A stretch of DNA of 64,000 bases, from contig NZ_BCYO01000006.1 in assembly GCF_001598235.1 (NCBI RefSeq), forward strand, positions 124,001 to 188,000. Direction: 5' to 3'. The stretch is from Polaromonas jejuensis NBRC 106434. Its GTDB lineage: Bacteria; Pseudomonadota; Gammaproteobacteria; Burkholderiales; Burkholderiaceae_C. The translations under genes were made by a program, and so were the position numbers. The notes beneath the pieces are model-generated. The model was not told where the DNA came from and ran no database searches. It saw nothing but the letters and a program-made list of their open reading frames with translations. Below are positions 29,736 to 38,571 of this stretch, in pieces; position 1 is the stretch's first letter; each line of letters begins with the position of its first letter.

Positions 29736-30616
29736 AGGCCCTGGAGCTCCGAATTCTGGCCCGCGTAGTCACGCGCAAACTGATAAGCCACACGGCCGCT
29801 GCGCGAACCGCGCTCCAGCGCCCACACCAGCGATGCCGGCCGCGCCGCCGCTATGGCCTGCGCATCGATGCCAAAGGACGACAGCCACTGCGCCACGATG
29901 CTCAGGTACTCGTCCTGGCTGAAGGGGTAAAAGCTCACCCACAGGCCAAAGCGCTCGGACAGCGAAATCTTTTCCTCGACCACCTCACCCGGGTGAACTT
30001 CGCCATCCTCGGAGTGGGTATAGGTCAGGTTCTCGGTCATGTACTCGGGCAACAGATGGCGCCGGTTGCTGGTGGCGTAAATCAGCACGTTCGGCGTAGC
30101 CGCGGCGACCGAGCCATCCAGAATGGACTTGAGCGCCTTGTAGCCGGGCTCGCCTTCCTCGAAGCTGAGGTCATCGCAAAAAATAACGAATTTCTCCGGC
30201 AGGCCAGAGACCACATCCACGATATCCGGCAGGTCGGTCAGATCGACCTTGTCCACCTCAATCAGCCGCAGGCCCCGGGGCGCGTATTCATTCAGGCAGG
30301 CCTTGATCAGCGACGATTTTCCGGTGCCACGCGCGCCCGTCAGCAGCACATTGTTGGCGGGCTTGCCATTCACAAACTGCTCGGTGTTGCGCCGGATTTT
30401 TTCCTTCTGGTCGTTGATCTCTTTCAGATCGGTCAGGCGCATGCTGCCAATGTGCTTGACGGGCTCCAGCGCGCCGTGGCCCGAGCTGCGTTTGCGATAA
30501 CGGTAGGCGACGGACGCCGTCCAGTCGGGTGCCGACAGGGGTTGCGGCAAGACGGATTCAATGCGCGTGATCAGCGACTCTGCCCGTGCCATCAGGCGTT
30601 CAAATTGCTCGTTCAT
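29732..30616 (-). CDS. DUF815-family AAA+ ATPase
   Basis: 294 residues. Walker A VLLTGARGTGKSSLIKACL near residue 90, Walker B KFVIFCDDLSFEEG. ATSNRRHLLPEYMTEN is a sensor-1-like segment. The family is widespread in beta- and gamma-proteobacteria, but its substrate is not established to my knowledge. Sits between argJ and mutT with a 4-base overlap on the mutT side. Confidence 0.85.
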   Translation of the reverse strand: MNEQFERLMARAESLITRIESVLPQPLSAPDWTASVAYRYRKRSSGHGALEPVKHIGSMRLTDLKEINDQKEKIRRNTEQFVNGKPANNVLLTGARGTGKSSLIKACLNEYAPRGLRLIEVDKVDLTDLPDIVDVVSGLPEKFVIFCDDLSFEEGEPGYKALKSILDGSVAAATPNVLIYATSNRRHLLPEYMTENLTYTHSEDGEVHPGEVVEEKISLSERFGLWVSFYPFSQDEYLSIVAQWLSSFGIDAQAIAAARPASLVWALERGSRSGRVAYQFARDYAGQNSELQGL

Positions 30617-30619
30617 GGC

Positions 30620-31861
30620 TTAGCTGCGGTAGTCGGCGTTGATCTTGACGTAGTCGTAGGAGAGGTCGCAGGTCCAGACCGTGTCGCTGGTCTGACCCCG
30701 GCCCAGTAACACGCGCACCGTGATCTCGCTTTGCTTCATCACACGCTGGCCATCGGCCTCGATGTAGTCGACATGCCGGCCACCGTTTTTGGCCACCAGC
30801 ACATCATCCAGATATAAATCAATTTTCGTCTGGTCCAGGTCGGCTATGCCGGCGTAGCCGACCGCGGCCAGGATGCGGCCCAGATTCGGGTCGCTGGCAA
30901 AAAAAGCCGTCTTGACCAGCGGCGAATGGGCGATCGCATAAGCCACCTGGCGGCACTCCTCGCCCGTCTTCCCGCCTTCGACCCGAATGGTCATGAACTT
31001 GGTGGCGCCTTCGCCATCGCGCACGATGGCCTGCGCCAGTTTTTGCGCGATACCCAGCATGGCGGCACGCAGGGCCTGACCGTCCGGGCTGTCCAGCGAC
31101 GTCACGGGCGGGTGTTTGGCCTGGTGGGTGGCCACGACCACAAAAGAGTCGTTGGTGGAGGTGTCGCCGTCGACGGTGACACGGTTGAAAGAGCCCTCGG
31201 CCAACTCCCTGGCCAGCTGCGCCATGAGCGGCTGCGACACGCAGGCATCGGTCGCCATGAAGCCCAGCATGGTCGCCATATTGGGCCGGATCATGCCGGC
31301 GCCCTTGCTGATGCCGGTGATGGTGACCGTGGCACCGCCCAAGGTGATGCGGGTGGAAAATGCCTTGGCCACGGTGTCCGTGGTCATGATGGCTTCGGCG
31401 GCGTTGGCCCAGTTGTCGGCCCTGGCATCTGCCAGCGCAGCCGGAAGTCCTGCGGCGATGCGCTCATTGGGCAGGGGCTCCATGATCACACCCGTTGAAA
31501 AAGGCAGGATTTGCTCGGGCGAAAGATTGAGCTCGCGCGCCAGCGCAATGCAGCTGGCCTGTGCGCGGTTCAATCCATCCTCGCCGGTGCCGGCATTGGC
31601 GTTACCGGTGTTGATCAGCATGGCCCGAATGCCCAGGCTCTGGCCGGCGTTCTTCGCCAGATGCTCACGGCAGATTTGCACGGGCGCGGCACAAAACCGG
31701 TTCTGGGTGAAAACAGCGCCTACCGAGGCCCCCTCATCCAGCAGCAGCACGGCGAGGTCTTTGCGATTCGCCTTGCGTATGCCGGCTTCGGCAATGCCCC
31801 AGCGCACGCCGGGCACAGGGTAAAGGTCCGCGGCAGGCGTGGCGACCAGATTGACAGGCAT
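30620..31861 (-). CDS. argJ: Bifunctional ornithine acetyltransferase / N-acetylglutamate synthase
   Basis: Recycles the acetyl group in arginine synthesis. 413 residues from [20 protein letters not shown]. The precursor self-cleaves before the threonine of [16 protein letters not shown], giving alpha and beta chains. [13 protein letters not shown] is the conserved active-site region. The C-terminus is [12 protein letters not shown]. Three bases separate it from the DUF815 gene; secA is upstream. Confidence 0.95.
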   Translation of the reverse strand: MPVNLVATPAADLYPVPGVRWGIAEAGIRKANRKDLAVLLLDEGASVGAVFTQNRFCAAPVQICREHLAKNAGQSLGIRAMLINTGNANAGTGEDGLNRAQASCIALARELNLSPEQILPFSTGVIMEPLPNERIAAGLPAALADARADNWANAAEAIMTTDTVAKAFSTRITLGGATVTITGISKGAGMIRPNMATMLGFMATDACVSQPLMAQLARELAEGSFNRVTVDGDTSTNDSFVVVATHQAKHPPVTSLDSPDGQALRAAMLGIAQKLAQAIVRDGEGATKFMTIRVEGGKTGEECRQVAYAIAHSPLVKTAFFASDPNLGRILAAVGYAGIADLDQTKIDLYLDDVLVAKNGGRHVDYIEADGQRVMKQSEITVRVLLGRGQTSDTVWTCDLSYDYVKINADYRS

Positions 31862-31919
31862 GTTCTTGACTCCAGAAAACCAGGGGGTGACGTCAACAAA
31901 TGGTCAGGTGAAAAGAAAC

Positions 31920-34697
31920 TCAGCTCAGCCGGCCGTGGCAAAGCTTGTACTTTTTACCCGAGCCGCAGGGGCAAGGGTCGTTGCGGCCCACGCGCGGCCG
32001 AGCGGAACCCGGCACCGAGCGAGCCCGCCTTTGCGACTCCTCATCCACCGTGGTCTCGACCCCGCCGGTTTCGGTCGGTGCGGTGTAGGTCACGTTGGCG
32101 ATATTTTCCGCCCGGTCTTCCATGGCTTCGGCGGCCTGATCCAGCTGCTCGCCCGACTGGATCTTGACCGTCATCAGCACTTTGGTGACTTCGTTTTTCA
32201 CGCTGTCGAGCAACTGGCCAAACAGCTCGAAGGCTTCGCGCTTGTACTCCTGCTTGGGCTGCTTTTGCGCATAGCCGCGCAAATGAATGCCCTGGCGCAA
32301 ATAGTCCAGTGCGCTCAGGTGTTCACGCCATTGGCTGTCAATGGTTTGCAGCAGCACGATGCGCTCAAACTGGGTGAAGTTTTCCTGGCCGATTTTTTCG
32401 ACCTTGTCGGCAAATGTCGCATCGGCAGCCGCAATGACTTTCTCCAGCATGTCTTCGTCGGTGATGGCCGCGGCCGCCTCGAGCTCCTTGGCCAAAGGCA
32501 ATTCGATCTGCCACTCCTCACGCAGCACTTTTTCAAGGCCCGCGACATCCCATTGCTCTTCGACGCTTTCAACGGGGACATACTGGCGCGTCAGATCGGT
32601 GAAACAACCTTCGCGCAGGGATTTGATCTGCTCCTGCAGGCTGCCGGCATCCATGATGTCGTTGCGCTGCTGGTAAATCACCTTGCGCTGGTCATTGGCC
32701 ACATCGTCGTATTCAAGCAGCTGCTTGCGAATGTCGAAGTTGCGTGCCTCCACCTTGCGCTGCGCCGATTCGATGCTGCGTGTCACGATGCCGGCTTCGA
32801 TGGCCTCGCCATCGGGCATCTTCAGCCGCTCCATGATGGACTTGACGCGGTCGCCCGCAAAGATGCGCATCAGGGGATCGTCCAGGCTCAGGTAAAAACG
32901 CGATGACCCGGGGTCACCCTGGCGGCCCGAACGGCCGCGCAGCTGGTTGTCGATGCGGCGTGACTCGTGGCGCTCGGTCGCGATGATGCGCAAACCGCCC
33001 AGCCCCGTGACCTGCTCATGCTCCTGCTGCCACTGGGTACGCAAGCGGGCAATTTCAGCTTCTTTCACAGCGGCATCCAGCGACTCGTCCGCCTCAACCG
33101 CCTCAATCAGTTTTTCAACGTTGCCGCCCAGCACGATGTCGGTTCCGCGACCGGCCATGTTGGTGGCAATGGTGATCATCTTGGGGCGCCCGGCCTGGGC
33201 CACGATGTCGGCCTCGCGGGCATGCTGCTTGGCATTGAGCACCTGGTGCGGCAGATTTTCCTTGAGCAGCAGCTGGTCGATGATTTCGGAGTTCTCGATC
33301 GAGGTGGTCCCGACCAGCACCGGCTGGCCACGCTCGTGGCACTCGCGGATGTCCTTGATGGCGGCTTCGTACTTTTCACGCGTGGTTTTGTAGACGCGGT
33401 CCAGCTGGTCGTCGCGCCGGCTGACCTTGTTGGGCGGAATCACCGTGGTTTCCAGCCCGTAGATCTCCTGGAACTCGTAGGCTTCGGTGTCCGCCGTGCC
33501 GGTCATGCCGGCCAGCTTGCAGTAGAGGCGGAAATAATTCTGGAAGGTGATGGATGCCAGGGTCTGGTTTTCAGCCTGGATCTGCACGCCTTCCTTGGCT
33601 TCCACGGCCTGGTGCAGGCCATCACTCCAGCGGCGGCCCGACATCAGGCGGCCGGTGAACTCATCGACAATCACGACCTCGCCACCGTTCTCGCCCTGCT
33701 GCACCACATAGTGCTGGTCACGGTGGTACAGCAGATTGGCACGCAGCGCCGCGTACAGGTGATGCATCAGGGAGATGTTGGCCGGATCGTAAAGCGTGGC
33801 CCCTTCCGCAATCATTCCAAGATTGAACAGGATGCGTTCGGCATTCTCGTGGCCCTGTTCCGTCAGGAACACCTGCTGGGTTTTCTCGTCGATGGTGTAG
33901 TCGCCAGGCTTGGTGACACCCTCGCCGGTGCGGGGATCGGCCTCGCCTTCCTGGCGCGTCAACAAGGGCACCACCTTGTTCATCGTCAGGTACATCTCGG
34001 TGTGGTCTTCGGCCTGGCCGCTGATGATCAGCGGCGTGCGCGCCTCGTCAATCAGGATCGAGTCCACCTCGTCGACGATGGCGTAATTGAGGCCACGCTG
34101 AACGCGATCGGCTATCTCGTACACCATGTTGTCGCGCAGGTAGTCGAAACCGTACTCGTTGTTGGTACCGTAGGTGATGTCGGCGTTGTAGGCCGCCTGT
34201 TTTTCCTCGCGCGACATATTGGGCAAATTGATGCCCACCGTCAGGCCCAGGTAGTTGTAGAGCTTGCCCATCCAGCGGGCATCGCGATTGGCCAGGTAAT
34301 CATTGACCGTCACCACATGCACGCCCTTGCCGGTCAATGCATTGAGGTAAACCGGCAGCGTCGCGGTCAGGGTCTTGCCTTCACCGGTGCGCATTTCGGA
34401 AATCTTGCCGTTGTGCAGCGCCATGCCGCCCAGCAGTTGCACATCGAAGTGGCGCATCTTCATGACGCGTTTGCTGCCCTCCCGCACCACCGCAAAGGCT
34501 TCAGGAAGAATCGCATCCAGTTCCTCGCCGGCGGCAACGCGCCCCTTGAACTCCAGGGTCTTGGCGCGCAACTGGTCGTCGTCAAGCTTCTCGTACTGGG
34601 TTTCCAGCGCATTGATTTGGTCTACGGTTTTACGGTAGATTTTGAGCAGCCTGTCGTTGCGGCTGCCGAAAATTTTGGTCAGGATGTTGGAAGCCAT
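31920..34697 (-). CDS. secA: Preprotein translocase ATPase SecA
   Basis: Motor of Sec-dependent export, 925 residues from [20 protein letters not shown]. Walker A MRTGEGKT is at 102-109, [19 protein letters not shown] is the DEAD-like box, and [13 protein letters not shown] lies in the second ATPase half. It ends with the SEC-C zinc motif [20 protein letters not shown], which binds SecB and zinc. Thirteen upstream in-frame codons were excluded because the chosen ATG gives the canonical N-terminus. Confidence 0.96.
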   Translation of the reverse strand: MASNILTKIFGSRNDRLLKIYRKTVDQINALETQYEKLDDDQLRAKTLEFKGRVAAGEELDAILPEAFAVVREGSKRVMKMRHFDVQLLGGMALHNGKISEMRTGEGKTLTATLPVYLNALTGKGVHVVTVNDYLANRDARWMGKLYNYLGLTVGINLPNMSREEKQAAYNADITYGTNNEYGFDYLRDNMVYEIADRVQRGLNYAIVDEVDSILIDEARTPLIISGQAEDHTEMYLTMNKVVPLLTRQEGEADPRTGEGVTKPGDYTIDEKTQQVFLTEQGHENAERILFNLGMIAEGATLYDPANISLMHHLYAALRANLLYHRDQHYVVQQGENGGEVVIVDEFTGRLMSGRRWSDGLHQAVEAKEGVQIQAENQTLASITFQNYFRLYCKLAGMTGTADTEAYEFQEIYGLETTVIPPNKVSRRDDQLDRVYKTTREKYEAAIKDIRECHERGQPVLVGTTSIENSEIIDQLLLKENLPHQVLNAKQHAREADIVAQAGRPKMITIATNMAGRGTDIVLGGNVEKLIEAVEADESLDAAVKEAEIARLRTQWQQEHEQVTGLGGLRIIATERHESRRIDNQLRGRSGRQGDPGSSRFYLSLDDPLMRIFAGDRVKSIMERLKMPDGEAIEAGIVTRSIESAQRKVEARNFDIRKQLLEYDDVANDQRKVIYQQRNDIMDAGSLQEQIKSLREGCFTDLTRQYVPVESVEEQWDVAGLEKVLREEWQIELPLAKELEAAAAITDEDMLEKVIAAADATFADKVEKIGQENFTQFERIVLLQTIDSQWREHLSALDYLRQGIHLRGYAQKQPKQEYKREAFELFGQLLDSVKNEVTKVLMTVKIQSGEQLDQAAEAMEDRAENIANVTYTAPTETGGVETTVDEESQRRARSVPGSARPRVGRNDPCPCGSGKKYKLCHGRLS

Positions 34698-34906
34698 AAA
34701 TGCGGGGCCGCCTTGGCCGCTCCCTTGAGCTGGCAATACGGCCGAAATCCCTTATTGAGTACGGAACCTAGGTATAGGCGCTATCAGTGAGTTCAACTGT
34801 GCGCAAACTTTGGATTTTAACGCCGACCGACGGCCTGGACCTGTTCGCGTCAAAACAACTGAGGCATTGAAACAGCCGTCGGCCAAATAGGCACAGAATC
34901 ATGGCC

Positions 34907-34935
34907 GCCATGGCCCGCGGTTTCGGGGCCATGGC
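34907..34935. other. Perfect 10-bp inverted repeat between the M23 gene and secA
   Basis: GCCATGGCCC (34907-34916) pairs with GGGCCATGGC (34926-34935) around a 9-base loop, 23 bases beyond the M23 peptidase stop. No T-run follows on the minus strand, so it is not a standard intrinsic terminator. It could be a stem-loop in the secA upstream region or a protein site. Confidence 0.45.
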
Positions 34936-34957
34936 CTGGTGAAGACGAGACTCGATC

Positions 34958-35941
34958 CTAGTTGGCGCGTACTTGCTGCAAGGCTGGCGCGGGACGCGGC
35001 GGCGGGGCCGCTGCGACCAGGCTTGGTTTGGGCAGCTTCTGCCCGGCCGTCAGGAATTTCTGGGGGTCCTGAAACACGCCCTGCACCAATACCTCGAAGT
35101 GCAGATGCGGGCCGGTGGAGCGGCCGGTCGTACCGACCTCGGCAATTTTCTGGCCGCGTTTGACCAGATCGCCCTTCTTGACCAGCACGCGCGACGCATG
35201 CGCATAACGCGTGATCAGTTCATTGCCGTGATCCACTTCCACCATGTTGCCGTAGGCCGGGTGGTATTCCTGCGTCACGACCACGCCGCCGGCAGCTGCC
35301 AGGATGCCAGTGCCTGGCTCCGACGGAAAATCCAGCCCGGTGTGCAGTGCCGACCGCCCGTTCATCGGGTCAATGCGCCAGCCAAAGGGCGAGCCGAGAT
35401 TGCCGCCGGCCACCGGCTCCTGGGTCGGCACCATCATTTTCCTGATCTTCTGGTCAAAGAGGCGCGACTCCATCACCGTCATCAAATCAACCCGCTGATC
35501 GGTCAGCTTGTCCAGGTCGGCCAGGGTGGCCTGCAGCTCTTCCATGGTGAGCGAAGGGCCCGCCACCAGCGCGCCGCCGCGGCCGGCCGTGGCCTTGATG
35601 TCGTTGGGGTTGACGCCGGCCAGGCCCGACACCCGCTCACCGAGCGCTTCGAGCTGCATCATCTTGGCCTGCATTTCGCCGACCCGCCTGGCCATCATGT
35701 CGAGGTTCTCGCGCAGAAAGCGGTCGCGTTGGTCAAATTCGTCCTTGACCACCAGCTTCACCAGTGCCCCAATCACCGGCCAGCCTTCGCGGGCGCCCTT
35801 GAGAAACACCCAGTGGTAAAGGCCCGCGGCCACCAGCATCAGTGCCAAGGCAGCCACGAAACCAGCCAGAACCAGCTTTGTGCCGCTTAAATAGATGGCC
35901 CGGCTTTTCGCCAGCCACGCATCCGTGATAATCAAATGCAC
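34958..35941 (-). CDS. M23-family metallopeptidase (murein endopeptidase-like)
   Basis: 327 residues, periplasmic with one N-terminal membrane anchor (KLVLAGFVAALALMLVAAGL). A helical region follows, then the LytM/M23 domain: HTGLDFPSEPGTGILAAAGG (first zinc ligands) and the closing GPHLHFEVLVQG (H-x-H). It cuts peptidoglycan cross-bridges or activates amidases, depending on subgroup. The start is GTG with AGAGGTGG four bases upstream. That ribosome-binding site abuts a dispersed repeat. Confidence 0.88.
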   Translation of the reverse strand: MHLIITDAWLAKSRAIYLSGTKLVLAGFVAALALMLVAAGLYHWVFLKGAREGWPVIGALVKLVVKDEFDQRDRFLRENLDMMARRVGEMQAKMMQLEALGERVSGLAGVNPNDIKATAGRGGALVAGPSLTMEELQATLADLDKLTDQRVDLMTVMESRLFDQKIRKMMVPTQEPVAGGNLGSPFGWRIDPMNGRSALHTGLDFPSEPGTGILAAAGGVVVTQEYHPAYGNMVEVDHGNELITRYAHASRVLVKKGDLVKRGQKIAEVGTTGRSTGPHLHFEVLVQGVFQDPQKFLTAGQKLPKPSLVAAAPPPRPAPALQQVRAN

Positions 35942-35947
35942 TTGTCC

Positions 35948-35985
35948 ACCTCTTTAATAGCTTGCGCTCAACCGGCCAGGCCTGA
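35948..35985 (+). repeat. Dispersed hairpin repeat, copy 4 (M23/DciA-like divergent spacer)
   Basis: A truncated copy with TTTAATAGCTTGCGCTCAAC then CCAGGCCTGA. It occupies nearly all of the 50-base divergent gap and overlaps the edge of the M23 gene's ribosome-binding site. Confidence 0.55.
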
Positions 35986-35991
35986 CCCACC

Positions 35992-36309
35992 TTGAATACA
36001 ACCCGGCGCCTTCCTCAGGCCCTCAGCGTCCATCAGGCGGCGGAGAACTCTCCGTCGCTGGCTCGATTGACCGAGCTGGTCCGGGAGTCCAATGACCGGC
36101 TCAAGGCCATCGAACCCTTGCTCCCGCAAGCCCTGCGCGCCGCCGTCAAGGCCGGACCGATAGAAGGCGAGAGCTGGTGCCTGCTGGTCAGCGGCAATGC
36201 AGCCGCGGCAAAAATCCGGCAACTGATTCCGCTCATCCAGACCCGCCTTCTCGGCAAAGGTTGGAAGGTTACCTCAATTCGCCTGAAGATATTGATGGCA
36301 AAAAGGTAG
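35992..36309 (+). CDS. DUF721 / DciA-like protein
   Basis: 105 residues from a TTG start (MNTTRRLPQALSVHQAAENS). AIEPLLPQALRAAVKAGPIE and WCLLVSGNAAAAKIRQLIP match the DUF721/DciA family, whose DciA members help load the replicative helicase in bacteria lacking DnaC. The domain lacks the C-terminal extension of longer DciA proteins. The start is uncertain, since no ATG is available in frame near the N-terminus. Lies upstream of and divergent from the M23 peptidase gene. Confidence 0.75.
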   Translation: MNTTRRLPQALSVHQAAENSPSLARLTELVRESNDRLKAIEPLLPQALRAAVKAGPIEGESWCLLVSGNAAAAKIRQLIPLIQTRLLGKGWKVTSIRLKILMAKR

Positions 36310-36361
36310 TCGTCGGCCGCGAGCGAAGGCGCGCCTATTTTTTCGTTGGTTTGTTTCTTTG

Positions 36362-36408
36362 TCACTACCAAATTTGTAGCAGACTGCGCCCATTCTGCGA
36401 GGGCGAGA
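36362..36408 (+). repeat. Dispersed hairpin repeat, copy 5
   Basis: Left stem CTAC with GTAG around CAAATTT, then CAGACTGCGCCC and a right stem CGCCC/GGGCG. It stands between the DciA-like gene and tRNA-Thr, which are convergent. Confidence 0.65.
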
Positions 36409-36435
36409 GAAGAATTTCGATGAAATTCTGAGGGG

Positions 36436-36511
36436 TGGTGCCGCTTGTCGGAATCGAACTGACGACCTACCGCTTACAAGGCGGTTGCTCTACCAACTGA
36501 GCTAAAGCGGC
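36436..36511 (-). tRNA. tRNA-Thr (anticodon TGT)
   Basis: 76 bases. The acceptor GCCGCTT pairs with AAGCGGC. The anticodon stem ACCGC/GCGGT holds the loop CTTGTAA with anticodon TGT. The T-loop is TTCGATT. CCA is encoded. The T-stem GTCAG/CCGAC contains one A-C mismatch. It lies 12 bases beyond the sspB stop on the same strand. Confidence 0.93.
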
Positions 36512-36523
36512 ACAAATCTTATT

Positions 36524-37075
36524 TTACTTCACTCGCTTGAGGGACGGCCGCGTGCGGGGCGGCTGCGGCTCGGGAGGCTCCGGAGCATCGGAGCCCTCCT
36601 CGCCAGCGCCGGGGATGCTCTCGGGCACCAGTTGCATGATCTTGCCTTCCGGCCCGTCCGTGGAGCCGGATGATGGCGCAGGCGCAGGGAGGGCCGGCGT
36701 ATCCAGTCCAGCATCGGTCCCGGCGGCAGCGCCGGATGCCGCCCCCGTTGCAGGCATCCCCATGGGAAACGCCATGCCCTGGCCGTTTTCACGGGCGTAG
36801 ATGGCAATCACATGGCTGATCGGCACGATGATCTCGCGGGCACTGCCGGCAAAACGCGCCTTGAACTCGATGAACTCGTTGCCCAGCTTCAGCGAACTGG
36901 TCGCGTCAAAACTGATATTGAGGACGATCTCGTTGTTCTTCACGTACTCGCGCGGCACCTGCACGGTGTTATCCACCGACACGGCCACGTAGGGCGTGAA
37001 GCCGTTGTCGGTGCACCATTCGTACAGTGCCCGTATCAGGTACGGGCGCGTTGACGTGGGATCCAGCGCGTTCAT
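36524..37075 (-). CDS. sspB: ClpXP specificity-enhancing factor SspB
   Basis: Adaptor delivering ssrA-tagged proteins to ClpXP. 183 residues. TRPYLIRALYEWCTDNGFTP and YVAVSVDNTVQVPREYV are canonical, as is the SHVIAIYARENGQGMAFP core. A long Ala/Pro/Gly-rich acidic linker follows, and the C-terminus PSLKRVK is the expected ClpX-binding tail. The ATG at 37075 is chosen; a TTG five codons upstream also exists. Downstream of sspA, as in E. coli. Confidence 0.94.
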   Translation of the reverse strand: MNALDPTSTRPYLIRALYEWCTDNGFTPYVAVSVDNTVQVPREYVKNNEIVLNISFDATSSLKLGNEFIEFKARFAGSAREIIVPISHVIAIYARENGQGMAFPMGMPATGAASGAAAGTDAGLDTPALPAPAPSSGSTDGPEGKIMQLVPESIPGAGEEGSDAPEPPEPQPPRTRPSLKRVK

Positions 37076-37104
37076 GAATTCAAACAAGTGACATGATGCG
37101 GCAA

Positions 37105-37716
37105 TTACTTGCGCATGACCTTTTCGGAGGGCGTCAGCGCTTCAATGTAGGCGGGGCGCGAAAAGATGCGCTCGGCGTACTTGAGCAGCGGGGCCGCGTT
37201 CTTCGACAGGTCGATGTCGTAATAGTCCAGGCGCCAGAGCAAGGGGGCGATCGCCACGTCGAGCATGGAGAAGTTGTCGCCCAGCATGAACTTGTTCTTC
37301 AGAAAAATCGGTGCCAACTGCGTCAGGCGGTCACGGATGTGGGAGCGGGCTTTTTCCAGCGCCTTCTCGTTGCCCTTGGAAGCGCGCGATTCCAGCGTGC
37401 TGACATGAACAAAGAGTTCTTTCTCAAAGTTCAGCAGGAACAGGCGAACGCGTGCACGGTCGACCGGGTCGCCGGGCATGAGTTGCGGATGCGGGAAACG
37501 CTCGTCGATGTACTCGTTGATGATGTTGGACTCGTACAGGATCAGGTCGCGCTCGACCAGGATAGGCACCTGGCCGTACGGGTTCATCACATTGATGTCT
37601 TCGGGCTTGTTGTACAGGTCGACGTCGCGGATCTCGAAATCCATGCCTTTTTCAAACAGCACAAAACGGCAGCGGTGCGAAAAAGGGCAGGTTGTGCCTG
37701 AATAAAGGACCATCAT
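37105..37716 (-). CDS. sspA: Stringent starvation protein A
   Basis: RNA-polymerase-associated GST-fold regulator. 203 residues: thioredoxin-like N-terminus (MVLYSGTTCPFSHRCRFVLF; NPYGQVPILVERDLILYES) and an all-helical C-terminal domain. AGGAG lies nine bases before the first of two adjacent ATGs. It is downstream of petC, from which a 9-bp hairpin separates it, and upstream of sspB. Confidence 0.94.
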   Translation of the reverse strand: MMVLYSGTTCPFSHRCRFVLFEKGMDFEIRDVDLYNKPEDINVMNPYGQVPILVERDLILYESNIINEYIDERFPHPQLMPGDPVDRARVRLFLLNFEKELFVHVSTLESRASKGNEKALEKARSHIRDRLTQLAPIFLKNKFMLGDNFSMLDVAIAPLLWRLDYYDIDLSKNAAPLLKYAERIFSRPAYIEALTPSEKVMRK

Positions 37717-37739
37717 GGTTCGGAACTCCTAAATGCAAA

Positions 37740-37768
37740 GGAGTGGATACATTGAAGGCATCCACTCC
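37740..37768 (-). terminator. Hairpin between petC and sspA
   Basis: On the minus strand GGAGTGGAT pairs perfectly with ATCCACTCC across an 11-base loop, then TTTG. It follows petC and precedes sspA by about 24 bases. It may terminate part of pet transcription or act as an attenuating stem, since the T-run is weak. Confidence 0.5.
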
Positions 37769-37801
37769 AGAAGGTGCCAGGGCCTTGCCCCGGCGAAAAA
37801 A

Positions 37802-38554
37802 TTACTTGACGTCTTTCCAGAATGCAGCATTCAGGCGCCAGGTGGCAAAGGTCAGGCCGAGCAGGAACAGCAGCACCCAGACACCGACGCGAACGCGGGA
37901 GTTCTGGGACGGCTCGCCCATCCACTGCAGGTAGCTCACCAGGTCACCCATGGCCTGATCGTACTGCAGCGGCGTCATGGTGCCAGGGCTTACTTGCTGC
38001 CACCCCTTGAAGATTTCAACCTTGTGGCCGTGTTCTTCCTGCTCGGCGTAAACCGGCTTGCGCTCGCCCTGCAGTTCCCACAGCACATGCGGCATGGCCA
38101 CGCTCGGGAAAGCCAGGTTGTTCCAGCCCGTGGCCTTGGTGTCGTCACGGTAGTAGGTACGCAGGTAGGTGTAGAGGTAATCAGCCCCCGTGCCATGGCC
38201 GGAACGCGAGCGCGCGATCACGCTCAGGTCGGGCGGGTTGCCGCCAAACCAGTCCTTGGCCTGCTTCGGGTCGATCGCGGCCTTCATGGTGTCTCCCACT
38301 TTTTCGGTGGTGAACAGCAGGTTGTCCTTGATCTGCTGGTCGGTCAGGCCGATGTCTTTCAGGCGGTTGAAACGCATGAAGGCGGCCGAATGGCAGTTCA
38401 GGCAGTAATTGACAAACAGCTTGGCGCCATTTTGCAGGGAAGCCAGATCGTTGGTCTTGTTGGGCGCCTTGTCCCAGACCAGGCCGCCTTCCGAAGCCTG
38501 CGCACCGGCCACCAGGCCAACCGCTGTAATCAGGGCGAGGATCAGTTTTTTCAT
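37802..38554 (-). CDS. petC: Cytochrome c1 of the bc1 complex
   Basis: Haem-c subunit of ubiquinol:cytochrome c reductase, 250 residues. Signal peptide MKKLILALITAVGLVAGAQA; haem site CLNCH at 51-55. PDLSVIARSR and the distal methionine region (AFPSVAMPHVLWELQGE) are typical. A single C-terminal membrane helix (VWVLLFLLGLTFATWRL) anchors it. It is the last gene of petABC, 17 bases after petB. Confidence 0.95.
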   Translation of the reverse strand: MKKLILALITAVGLVAGAQASEGGLVWDKAPNKTNDLASLQNGAKLFVNYCLNCHSAAFMRFNRLKDIGLTDQQIKDNLLFTTEKVGDTMKAAIDPKQAKDWFGGNPPDLSVIARSRSGHGTGADYLYTYLRTYYRDDTKATGWNNLAFPSVAMPHVLWELQGERKPVYAEQEEHGHKVEIFKGWQQVSPGTMTPLQYDQAMGDLVSYLQWMGEPSQNSRVRVGVWVLLFLLGLTFATWRLNAAFWKDVK

Positions 38555-38571
38555 TGTTATCGTTCTCCAGC

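Noticed and set aside
32967..34790. A 607-codon plus-strand frame opposite secA
   Set aside because: Antisense shadow; SecA on the other strand is unambiguous.
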